Assembly: GCA_007128045.1 (NCBI GenBank)
Contig: SKYG01000279.1
Location: 1-27,328 of the forward strand
From: Bacteroidales bacterium
Lineage (GTDB): Bacteria; Bacteroidota; Bacteroidia; Bacteroidales; UBA7960
Length of the DNA stretch: 27,328 nt
Direction of reading: 5' to 3'
A program made the position numbers and the translations under genes. The notes under the pieces are model-generated. The model worked only from the letters and a program-made list of their open reading frames with translations, ran no database searches and was not told the origin of the DNA. This document shows positions 1-6,657 of the stretch, piece after piece (the stretch's first letter is position 1; each line of letters starts with the position of its first letter).

Positions 1-486
1 AAGACTGTAACCCTTTTTGCAGAAAACAATATTTTCGAAAAAAAGGAATTACATGCCCGTTATGAGATTCGCATGGAGAACTACGTAAAAGTGCTCCAGA
101 TCGAGTCCAGGGTGATTGGTGACCTGGCTGGCAATCATATCATCCCAACTGCTACCAAGTACCAAAACATACTTGTCGACAATGTTAAAGGACTTAAAGA
201 AATACTTACGGCAGAGCAGTTCAAGGAACAGGCTGATGTGCAGATCCACACCATTTCGAAGATTTCTGAACACATTATCAGCATAAAAAATGATGTGGCT
301 ACAATGATTAATGAACGTAAGCTTGCCAATTCCATGGAAGACATATCCGAAGCAGCGAACGCATATTGCTTTAAGATCAAGCCACTAATGGATTCAATCA
401 GGTACCACATAGACAAGCTGGAGATTCTGGTAGATGATGAGATGTGGACATTACCCAAATACCGGGAAATGCTTTTCGTGAAATAG
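1..486 (+). CDS. glnN: Glutamine synthetase type III, C-terminal part (5' end outside window)
   Basis: The frame is open from the first base, so this is the last 161 codons of a longer gene, not a small gene starting at the internal ATG at 73. The translation reads TLFAENNIFEKKELHARYEI, then RMENYVKVLQIESRVIGDLA and NHIIPTATKYQNILVDNV, and ends WTLPKYREMLF. This matches the C-terminal helical region I know from GSIII enzymes (E-x-x-A/S-R-Y-E-I-x-x-E-x-Y, then I-E-x-R, then I-I/L-P-A/T-A-x-x-Y-Q). GSIII enzymes make glutamine from glutamate, ammonia and ATP in the cytoplasm, as very large dodecamers, and are typical of Bacteroidota and cyanobacteria. The catalytic domain lies outside the window, so activity cannot be judged. 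A strong terminator follows at 519-573, so the gene ends its transcript. Confidence 0.88.
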   Translation, partial: KTVTLFAENNIFEKKELHARYEIRMENYVKVLQIESRVIGDLAGNHIIPTATKYQNILVDNVKGLKEILTAEQFKEQADVQIHTISKISEHIISIKNDVATMINERKLANSMEDISEAANAYCFKIKPLMDSIRYHIDKLEILVDDEMWTLPKYREMLFVK

Positions 487-518
487 CCCGGTTTTTTTCA
501 ATTACTTTAGCCATTACT

Positions 519-573
519 GGCAGACAAGTATACACCAATGTTACTATTGGTGCTTGTCTGCCGGTTTTTTTTT
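519..573 (+). terminator. Rho-independent terminator after glutamine synthetase III
   Basis: GGCAGACAAG (519-528) pairs with CTTGTCTGCC (553-562). A 4-nt bulge separates this from a second stem, CACCAAT (533-539) with ATTGGTG (546-552), around a 6-nt loop. A run of nine T follows at 565-573. The long GC-containing stem plus T tract is a classical intrinsic terminator for the + strand gene ending at 486. Confidence 0.85.
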
Positions 574-686
574 GCTTAAGTAAATTTTTAACCATAATTT
601 TGATGTAAACTTGAATTGTTTATGCTTATTTCAGGTCAGATGCATCATTATAAATATACCAATCTCAGCGTATGGGGACAAACAGG

Positions 687-1688
687 ATGAAGGCCATTTT
701 GCTGACCGGGCCAAAATCACCATTAAGTATTCAGGAGATTGATACTCCGGAGCCTGGCCCGGATGAGGTTCTCATTTCACTAAAAGCTGCATCAGTAAAT
801 CACCGTGACCTGTGGATATGGCAGGGTGATTATGGCAATATTAGCTATCCTTGCGTGTTGGGTTCAGACGGCGCCGGAGTTGTTGTAAAGGCCGGTAGTG
901 AGGCAAATCAGGGATGGGTTGATCAAGAGGTTCTGATCAATCCTTCATTGAACTGGGGCCATCAAAGAGCCGGACATAGCAGCAATTTTCAGATACTTGG
1001 GGTACCTTCACAGGGCACGTTTGCAGAATTTATAAGCGCCCCCGTCTCGAATGTATACAAATTGCCTGATGGTTATGATTTTATAAAATCTGCTGCGTTG
1101 CCTTTAGCCGGACTAACGGCACACCGTGCACTCTTTTATCGCGGCGACCTGAAGGCCAACAATACCATCCTTATCACCGGAATTGGCGGTGGTGTATCCA
1201 GTTTCTTGCTAAATTTTGCCGTCAGGGCAGGAGCCCGGGTCTATGTAAGCAGCAGTTCAAATGAGAAAATAAAAAAAGCTGTCGAGCTGGGTGCCATAAA
1301 CGGAATAAACTATAAGGACGACAACTGGGCAGACCAATTAAAAGAATTTGAACCGGCAGGTATCGACCTGATTATTGACAGTGCCGGAGGCCCCCATTTC
1401 CTGCCGCTTATAGATCTGCTTAAACCAGGAGGAAAAATTGTAAATTTTGGCAGAACGGCAGGAAACATACCCGAAATGGCACCCTCACGATTGTTTTACA
1501 AACACGCCAGCATACTTGGCACCACAATGGGGTCGCCGGCAGACTTTGAAAGTATGCTTGAGTTTGTTGAGGAGTATAACATGAGGCCAGTTATTGATAG
1601 GGTGTTTGACTGGAAAGAAACGGATAAAGCGTTTAATTACCTTCGCAGCAGTGCTCAGTTTGGCAAGGTAATACTTAGAATTTGTTGA
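687..1688 (+). CDS. Zinc-type MDR alcohol dehydrogenase/quinone oxidoreductase-like protein
   Basis: Medium-chain dehydrogenase/reductase of about 333 residues. The start at 687 (MKAILLTGPK) is preferred because GGGGA lies 9 nt upstream and MDR proteins usually begin at MKA; an in-frame ATG at 672 would add five residues. Visible are the GroES-like N-terminal half with SVNHRDLWIWQGDYG and VLGSDGAGVV, and a Rossmann nucleotide loop GIGGGV near residue 165-170, followed by VRAGARVYVSSSSNEKI. The cysteine-rich structural-zinc lobe of classical alcohol dehydrogenases is missing: that region reads NPSLNWGHQRAGHSSNF, as I recall for YogA-like MDRs. It probably is an NAD(P)H-dependent oxidoreductase of unknown substrate. 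Its last codons and stop lie inside a 16-bp tandem repeat (1682-1713). The next gene, an SDR, is 149 nt downstream on the same strand. Confidence 0.8.
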   Translation: MKAILLTGPKSPLSIQEIDTPEPGPDEVLISLKAASVNHRDLWIWQGDYGNISYPCVLGSDGAGVVVKAGSEANQGWVDQEVLINPSLNWGHQRAGHSSNFQILGVPSQGTFAEFISAPVSNVYKLPDGYDFIKSAALPLAGLTAHRALFYRGDLKANNTILITGIGGGVSSFLLNFAVRAGARVYVSSSSNEKIKKAVELGAINGINYKDDNWADQLKEFEPAGIDLIIDSAGGPHFLPLIDLLKPGGKIVNFGRTAGNIPEMAPSRLFYKHASILGTTMGSPADFESMLEFVEEYNMRPVIDRVFDWKETDKAFNYLRSSAQFGKVILRIC

Positions 1689-1713
1689 TTTGGAGAATTG
1701 TTGATTTGGAGAA
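1682..1713 (+). repeat. Exact 16-bp tandem duplication over the MDR stop codon
   Basis: TTGTTGATTTGGAGAA occurs twice head to tail (1682-1697, 1698-1713). The first copy contains the MDR stop codon (TGA, 1686-1688). Each copy can be read as two 8-mers, linking it to the period-8 arrays elsewhere in the window. Confidence 0.9.
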
Positions 1714-1721
1714 CTGTTTTT

Positions 1722-1745
1722 GTAAGGGCGGGACTTGGCCTGCCC
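1722..1745 (+). repeat. REP-like palindrome A
   Basis: Head GTAA (722-725 of the 1-kb block, that is 1722-1725), stem GGGCGGG (1726-1732), loop ACTTGG, stem CCTGCCC (1739-1745). One pair is a G-T wobble. It is the most divergent member of the hairpin family in head and stem, and shares its loop with palindrome B 38 bp downstream. Confidence 0.75.
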
Positions 1746-1766
1746 CGACACATAGCAGGATTACTC

Positions 1767-1790
1767 GTAGGGACAGGACTTGGCCTGTCC
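1767..1790 (+). repeat. REP-like palindrome B
   Basis: Head GTAG (1767-1770), perfect 7-bp stem GGACAGG (1771-1777) with CCTGTCC (1784-1790), loop ACTTGG. The stem is the same as in palindromes C, F and G; the loop end bases (A...G) are swapped relative to their G...A. Confidence 0.85.
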
Positions 1791-1795
1791 TGGGG

Positions 1796-1827
1796 GAACT
1801 GTTGAATTGGTGAACTGTTGAACTGAT
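1796..1827 (+). repeat. Degenerate 8-bp tandem array upstream of the SDR gene
   Basis: Four consecutive octamers: GAACTGTT, GAATTGGT, GAACTGTT, GAACTGAT. It ends 10 bp before the SDR start codon at 1838, so it would lie in the leader or at the ribosome-binding region of that gene. No Shine-Dalgarno motif is visible there. Confidence 0.8.
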
Positions 1828-1837
1828 TATATGATTT

Positions 1838-2623
1838 ATGAAAAAAATTGCATTGGTAACCGGAGGAAGCTCAGGAATAGGTATGGCCATTTCAAAAAAA
1901 CTGGCCGACCAGGAGAACTGGCACATCGTATCATTAAGCCGCAGTCAGAAAAAAATAGACCGGGCAATTGAGCAAGTCCCCGAACTAAAAAACAAGGTGG
2001 AATTCATTACCGGAGATGTTTCCAAACAGGATGAATGTGAACGTGTATTCAGCATGTTGAATAAAAAATACGGACTGCTTCATGCGCTTGTTAATAATGC
2101 CGGTGTGGTAACCTGGGGTGGTCTGGAGATGATTGCTGTTGAAGAATGGAATACCATGATCAACATCAACCTCAGCGGACCCTTTATGCTAACCAAAGCA
2201 GTCCTTCCGTTACTAAAAAAGGCGCATGGAGCCTCTGTTGTAAATATTTCATCCATTGCATCCATGCACCCTGGAACTAGCGTGGCCTATTCTGTCTCCA
2301 AAGCTGGTCTTGATATGCTCACGGAATACCTTGCCGGAGACCTGGGCCCATATAAGATCCGGGTTAACTCAATTAACCCAGGGTTGGTAAAAACGAACCT
2401 TCACCTGGATAACAAAGTATTTACTGACAAAGATGACTATCTGGTTATGCTCGACAAAGCTGTGGCGCGCTACCCGATCGGCCGCATCGGAGATCCCGGT
2501 GACATTGCCTCTCTAACCTCCTTTTTATGCTCGGATGAAGCATCATGGATAAATGGCGCCATTATCAAGGCTGATGGTGGGGCTACATTATTTAACGACC
2601 TTATTCCTCCCAAGAAGGTGTAA
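1838..2623 (+). CDS. Short-chain dehydrogenase/reductase (classical SDR)
   Basis: Complete classical SDR of 261 residues. The cofactor loop TGGSSGIG is at residues 8-15, NNAG at 86-89, the catalytic serine at about 138 in NISSIAS, and YSVSK at 151-155 gives the catalytic Tyr151 and Lys155. The C-terminal part has the usual NPGLVKT and the DPGDIASLTSFLCSDEASWI block followed by ADGG, typical of FabG-like SDRs that reduce or oxidise alcohol/ketone groups with NAD(P)(H). The substrate is not predictable. It follows the MDR gene, so the two could act on related compounds (inference only). Its 3' end overlaps the last 36 bp of the convergent APS reductase gene. Confidence 0.9.
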   Translation: MKKIALVTGGSSGIGMAISKKLADQENWHIVSLSRSQKKIDRAIEQVPELKNKVEFITGDVSKQDECERVFSMLNKKYGLLHALVNNAGVVTWGGLEMIAVEEWNTMININLSGPFMLTKAVLPLLKKAHGASVVNISSIASMHPGTSVAYSVSKAGLDMLTEYLAGDLGPYKIRVNSINPGLVKTNLHLDNKVFTDKDDYLVMLDKAVARYPIGRIGDPGDIASLTSFLCSDEASWINGAIIKADGGATLFNDLIPPKKV

Positions 2624-3310
2624 CCCACATTCTTTCGTCTCAGGATGTTCCCACCACCATCTGCCCGACCTGATATCTTCGCCAGGCATGACGGCACGTG
2701 TACAAGGCTGGCAGCCTATACTTGGAAAGCCTTTGTCGTGAAGTGTATTATATGGAACCTTGTTATCTCCAATAAAGGTCCATACATCCTGCTCAGTCCA
2801 TTCTAGCAAAGGGTTAAGCTTGATGATCCCATTGCCCTGATCCCACTCGGCAAACTTCATGTTGTTTCGTGTGGGAGACTGTTCTCTTCTCAAACCAGTA
2901 ATCCATACTTCATAACCTTTTAGCGCCCTTTTTAATGGTTCAATTTTTCGGATGTTACAACACAATTTACGGTTTTCGATACTTTCATAAAACAAGTTGA
3001 TGCCACGACTATTCACCATCTTCTCCACGTTGTCTGCATCCGGAAAAAACACCTGAATATTTATACCATACCTAGCACCTGTTTTGGCAAGCACATCGTA
3101 AGTTTCGGGAAACATTCGCCCAGTATCAAGCGTGAAAATGGATACATCAAGCCTTAGGCTTGATATCATATGGGTAATAACCTGGTCTTCTGCGCCCAGA
3201 CTGGTTGAAAACACAACCTTCCCGGGATGCATACCAACCACAGATGAGAGAATCTCCTGCGCACCCATCCCACTAAGCCGCTCGTGATAAGAATCTGCTT
3301 TATCAATCAT
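2588..3310 (-). CDS. cysH: Thioredoxin-dependent APS/PAPS reductase, [4Fe-4S] type
   Basis: Assimilatory sulfate reduction enzyme of 240 residues that reduces adenylylsulfate (or PAPS) to sulfite. The PP-loop nucleotide region is FSTSLGAEDQV (34-44), followed by LDTGRMFPETY (61-71). Cys117-Cys118 (KLCCNIRK) and Cys200-x-x-Cys203 (GCQPC) form the four-cysteine [4Fe-4S] signature that separates APS reductases from cluster-free PAPS reductases. ECGLH (227-231) carries the catalytic Cys228. On this basis APS is the likelier substrate. No ATP sulfurylase (cysD/cysN), sulfite reductase or sulfate transporter gene is in the window. The 3' end overlaps the convergent SDR gene by 36 bp. The start MIDKADSY is the first in-frame ATG and gives normal family length. 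Confidence 0.92.
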   Translation of the reverse strand: MIDKADSYHERLSGMGAQEILSSVVGMHPGKVVFSTSLGAEDQVITHMISSLRLDVSIFTLDTGRMFPETYDVLAKTGARYGINIQVFFPDADNVEKMVNSRGINLFYESIENRKLCCNIRKIEPLKRALKGYEVWITGLRREQSPTRNNMKFAEWDQGNGIIKLNPLLEWTEQDVWTFIGDNKVPYNTLHDKGFPSIGCQPCTRAVMPGEDIRSGRWWWEHPETKECGLHLLGRNKVVK

Positions 3311-3360
3311 TTCAGGTATGTAAATTACTAAAAATAATTTATACTATTGTGGCCATAAAC

Positions 3361-3408
3361 AACTCCTCATCTCCTCAACTCCTAAACTCCTCATCTCCTC
3401 AACTCTCT
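3361..3408 (+). repeat. Degenerate 8-bp tandem array between two - strand genes
   Basis: Six consecutive octamers on the + strand: AACTCCTC, ATCTCCTC, AACTCCTA, AACTCCTC, ATCTCCTC, AACTCTCT. Units 1-2 and 4-5 are identical pairs. The array runs into the stop codon of the MBL-fold gene (TAG on the - strand, 3407-3409). The strand is purely pyrimidine-rich, unlike the flanks. Confidence 0.85.
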
Positions 3409-4246
3409 ACAATGAATCCAGCGTGAATATATCTTTTGCCCTAATGCCTTTGGGAGTTTCTTCCAAGGTACAGCATTCATTTGCATAATCATGCTGAAAA
3501 AACAATACCCAGTTGGTATGAACCACATCCTGCAAAAAGGCTTGTTTCTCTTTCATGGAGGTTAGCGGGTCGATATCAAACGCCGGTACATACGGTATAG
3601 GTATATTAATCACGGAAGCAATAAAGTCGGCCATAAAGGCAACACGTCTATCCTTATAATCAAATACAGGGATGACCTGCCCGCGTGTATGCCCGTGCTT
3701 TATCAAAAGGTTCACACCTTTGAATAATTCACCTTCTTCAAAAATAAATTCAAGCCTCCCGCTGTCAAGAAGGGGTGCAAAATTTTCCGGAAAATAGGAA
3801 GCTTTTTCACGGGGGTTGGGGTTCATGGCCCACTCCCATTGCTCTTTGGAGCAATAATATGTAGCATTCGGAAACACTACTTCAGGTGTCTTGCCATCAG
3901 CGCCCCATTTGATGGCGCCACCAACATGGTCGAAATGCAAATGTGTCAGTATCACATCCGTAACCTGATTAACGGAATATCCAACTGCAGCTAAAGAACT
4001 TTCAAGGCTATAGTCACCAAACAGATGGTAGTAGCCAAAGAACTTGTCACTCTGTTTGCTGCCCATGCCAGTATCGACCAGGATTACCCTCTCACCGGTA
4101 TCTGCCAGCAGACAGCGAGAAGAGATTGGAATCATATTATTTTCATCGGAAGCAACATATTTAGACCATATGGTTTTAGGAACCACCCCAAAGCATGCCC
4201 CTCCATCCATCCGGAAATACTCAGCTATAACAGGATACAACTTCAT
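3407..4246 (-). CDS. MBL-fold metallo-hydrolase
   Basis: Complete metallo-beta-lactamase-fold protein of 279 residues. The metal motif THLHFDH gives His102, His104, Asp106 and His107. Further ligands are likely His184 or His186 (KHGHTRGQ), Asp207 (FMADF) and His252 (FQHDY), so a binuclear zinc (or iron) site looks intact. Overall order resembles the broad AttM/AiiA-like hydrolase group, in which the substrate is not predictable from the motif; I do not claim lactonase activity. No signal peptide is visible, so it should be cytoplasmic. It lies 96 nt upstream of cysH on the same strand, separated by an 8-bp tandem array, and may share a transcript with it. Confidence 0.85.
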   Translation of the reverse strand: MKLYPVIAEYFRMDGGACFGVVPKTIWSKYVASDENNMIPISSRCLLADTGERVILVDTGMGSKQSDKFFGYYHLFGDYSLESSLAAVGYSVNQVTDVILTHLHFDHVGGAIKWGADGKTPEVVFPNATYYCSKEQWEWAMNPNPREKASYFPENFAPLLDSGRLEFIFEEGELFKGVNLLIKHGHTRGQVIPVFDYKDRRVAFMADFIASVINIPIPYVPAFDIDPLTSMKEKQAFLQDVVHTNWVLFFQHDYANECCTLEETPKGIRAKDIFTLDSL

Positions 4247-4328
4247 AAAAACACAATTAAAATATTCGACAAAGGTAATAAAATGTCAGAAATGATGTTT
4301 TAGCCTGTATTATTCAGGCATTATATTC

Positions 4329-4403
4329 AGGTCAGATGCAAGGCGTCGGAAGCCGCAGACATAGTATGCTATTTCAAGGCTTTCGCAACGCGGCAGATGG
4401 CCT
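4329..4403. repeat. Long imperfect intergenic palindrome (about 75 bp)
   Basis: Paired arms share one dyad centre near 4366: AGGTC (4329-4333) with GGCCT (4399-4403), GCGT (4343-4346) with ACGC (4388-4391), AAGCC (4350-4354) with GGCTT (4378-4382), ATAG (4361-4364) with CTAT (4369-4372). Between these arms the pairing is interrupted. It is locally GC-rich and occupies the gap between the divergent MBL and Mur-ligase genes. The design resembles mobile-type intergenic repeats known from other bacterial genomes, but only one full copy is in this window. Confidence 0.6.
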
Positions 4404-4460
4404 AAAGAGAATAATGCAGGTAACAGAAATTCTGTAAGCACCCCAACGAAATCAGGTACC

Positions 4461-4489
4461 TTGACATTATGGATTTCCTTTTATCTTTA
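4461..4489 (+). promoter_or_regulatory. Bacteroidota-type promoter for the Mur ligase gene
   Basis: TTGACA at 4461-4466 and TATCTTTA at 4482-4489, an N18 gap counted from TTG. This fits the Bacteroidota sigma pattern TTG-N(17-23)-TAnnTTTG apart from the last base. Transcription would begin near 4496, leaving a short leader before the ATG at 4515. Confidence 0.55.
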
Positions 4490-4514
4490 CAGTTTCTTAA
4501 CAAGGCATGCTATC

Positions 4515-5885
4515 ATGAAGGTTCATTTTATTGCTATTGGCGGAAGTGCGATGCACAACCTGGCCATCGCCCTACATAAAAAGGGCTATGAAATTACTGG
4601 TTCTGACGATGAAATATTTGATCCTTCGCGGCAGCGACTTATCAACTATGGATTGTTTCCGGAAGAATCGGGGTGGCATACCGACAGGATACACAGTCAG
4701 TTGAATGCGGTGATACTAGGCATGCATGCCAGGGCTGACAACCCGGAGCTTCTCAGGGCCAGGGAGTTGGGATTGGCAATTTATTCCTACCCCGAATACC
4801 TGTATGAACAATCCAAAAATAAAACCAGGGTGGTAATTGGTGGCAGCCATGGAAAGACAACCATTACTGCGATGGTACTACATGTTCTACAGGCCAGGGG
4901 CATACAAACAGACTATATGGTAGGTGCACAACTGGAAGGATTTGAGATTATGGTTCAGCTTACCGATGAGGCACCGTATATTGTTATCGAAGGTGATGAG
5001 TACCTCAGCTCTCCCGTTGACCCACGCCCCAAGTTTCATATTTACAAGCCCCATATTGCACTGATAAGCGGAATAGCCTGGGACCATATAAATGTCTTTC
5101 CCACTTTTGAAATGTACCTTGATCAATTCCGCAGGTTCATCCATTGTATCGAACAAGGGGGATCATTGGTATATTGTGAAGAGGATGCACTTGTGAAAGC
5201 CATCTGTAGAGAAGAAGCCACAGGAACAGTATTATTATATCCTTACAGCACCCCCGATTACAAGATCAGCCATGATCAAATAATCATCCAACACGATGGG
5301 AATAATTATCCCATTCAGGTCTTTGGAAGGCATAATCTGTTAAACCTTAATGGGGCAAGGCTTATTTGCCAACAAATGGGTGTCAGTGATCATCAGTTTT
5401 TTGAAGCGATAGGCACCTTTAAAGGTGCAAGCCGGCGTTTGGAAAAGTTGTTCGACGAGCAGGGCGTGGCTGTTTTTCGTGACTTTGCCCATGCCCCCTC
5501 AAAGATACTGGCAAGCACCAATGCGGTCAAAGAGTTTTACCCTGACAAAAAACTTGTTGTCTGTATGGAGTTGCATACCTTCAGCAGTCTGAACGAGAAC
5601 TTTATTGAACATTACAGAGATACCCTGACAAAAGCTGATAAGGCATATATCTTTTATGATCCCCGTGCTGTTCGTCTGAAAAAATTGCCGGAGTTGAACG
5701 AGGATACCATCATGAAGGCATTTAACAAACAGGGATTAACTATATGCACAGACACCCAAATTTTGATGCACCACCTGAAAGAACACATAAGTCCAAACAC
5801 CAGTTTACTGTTCATGAGTTCAGGGAACTTCGGAGGATTGCTATTCAGTGAGCTAATCAATGATATTCAAAAGATTATCAAATAA
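4515..5885 (+). CDS. mpl: Mpl-type Mur ligase (UDP-MurNAc tripeptide ligase, murein recycling)
   Basis: Mur-family ATP-dependent ligase of 456 residues. The start at 4515 (MKVHFIAIGGSAMHNLA) is chosen over in-frame codons upstream because it places the N-terminal Rossmann motif normally and follows a promoter at 4461-4489. The ATP P-loop GGSHGKTT is at 109-116, and GDEYLSSPVDPRPKFHIYKP, followed by WDHINVFPTFEMYLDQF, matches the central domain. The combination of GSDDEIFDPS near the N-terminus, GMHARADNP and an IEGDEY acidic motif is closer to Mpl than to MurC. Mpl attaches recycled L-Ala-gamma-D-Glu-meso-DAP tripeptide to UDP-MurNAc in the cytoplasm. The ung gene begins 7 nt downstream, so co-transcription is likely. 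Confidence 0.82.
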   Translation: MKVHFIAIGGSAMHNLAIALHKKGYEITGSDDEIFDPSRQRLINYGLFPEESGWHTDRIHSQLNAVILGMHARADNPELLRARELGLAIYSYPEYLYEQSKNKTRVVIGGSHGKTTITAMVLHVLQARGIQTDYMVGAQLEGFEIMVQLTDEAPYIVIEGDEYLSSPVDPRPKFHIYKPHIALISGIAWDHINVFPTFEMYLDQFRRFIHCIEQGGSLVYCEEDALVKAICREEATGTVLLYPYSTPDYKISHDQIIIQHDGNNYPIQVFGRHNLLNLNGARLICQQMGVSDHQFFEAIGTFKGASRRLEKLFDEQGVAVFRDFAHAPSKILASTNAVKEFYPDKKLVVCMELHTFSSLNENFIEHYRDTLTKADKAYIFYDPRAVRLKKLPELNEDTIMKAFNKQGLTICTDTQILMHHLKEHISPNTSLLFMSSGNFGGLLFSELINDIQKIIK

Positions 5886-5892
5886 TGTTGTC

Positions 5893-6582
5893 ATGAAGAA
5901 TGAGATGTCAGTTAAGCCGGTGCTTGATGAAAGTTGGAAACAAGTATTGCAACAGGAGTTTCAATCTGATTATTTTCTGTCTTTAAAAAAGTTTCTTATT
6001 GAAGAAAAAAAAAGATATCAGGTATTTCCTCCCGGACAGCATATTTTTTCAGCGTTCAACCATACGCCTTTCAATACGGTCAAAGCAGTCATATTGGGTC
6101 AGGATCCTTATCACGGACCGGGTCAGGCTCATGGGTTGTGCTTTTCTGTAAACAAGGGCGTTGAACCGCCCCCTTCTCTGGTAAACATCTTCAAAGAACT
6201 TAACAGCGATGTGGGTAGTGCCATACCACAACACGGCAATCTGGAGGCCTGGGCAAATCAGGGTGTTTTATTACTCAACGCTACACTGACAGTAAGAGCC
6301 CATCAGGCTGGCTCTCATCAACGAAAGGGTTGGGAACAGTTTACTGATGCAGCCATCATGGCTCTATCGGAAAAGAGAAATGGATTGGTATTTTTGTTGT
6401 GGGGCAATTATGCCCAGGCAAAAGAAATACTGATCAACAAGCATAAACATCATGTGTTAAAAGCACCCCACCCCTCGCCGCTGTCAGCATCACGGGGTTT
6501 TTTTGGCTGCAAACATTTTTCTCTTACAAACCATTTTCTTACATCGCAAGGGAAAGAAATAATCAATTGGGCCATAGTTTAA
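5893..6582 (+). CDS. ung: Uracil-DNA glycosylase, family 1
   Basis: Removes uracil from DNA as the first step of base excision repair. The protein has 229 residues from the ATG at 5893 (MKNEMSV), which fits family length; a start upstream would overlap the Mur ligase. The water-activating motif GQDPYH is at 69-74 with catalytic Asp71, LLNATLTVRAHQAGSH at 127-142, the uracil-side LLWG at 168-171, and the DNA-intercalation motif HPSPLSASRG at 193-202 with catalytic His193. All family 1 hallmarks are intact. It starts 7 nt after the Mur ligase stop. MKNEM offers a second ATG at 5905, which would shorten it by four residues. Confidence 0.96.
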   Translation: MKNEMSVKPVLDESWKQVLQQEFQSDYFLSLKKFLIEEKKRYQVFPPGQHIFSAFNHTPFNTVKAVILGQDPYHGPGQAHGLCFSVNKGVEPPPSLVNIFKELNSDVGSAIPQHGNLEAWANQGVLLLNATLTVRAHQAGSHQRKGWEQFTDAAIMALSEKRNGLVFLLWGNYAQAKEILINKHKHHVLKAPHPSPLSASRGFFGCKHFSLTNHFLTSQGKEIINWAIV

Positions 6583-6657
6583 TTTTATTCAATCATTTTT
6601 TTTTCGAAATTTGCACACTATTAACCATTAAGGTTTATGGTTTTAAAAGACTGAAAT

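Noticed and set aside
73..486. A small + strand gene starting at the ATG at 73
   Set aside because: The frame is open to the first base of the window and the upstream residues continue the glutamine synthetase III pattern, so it is a partial larger gene.
6600..6615. A promoter-like AAATTTGC before rlmB
   Set aside because: It lacks the leading T of TAnnTTTG and no well-placed TTG was found upstream.
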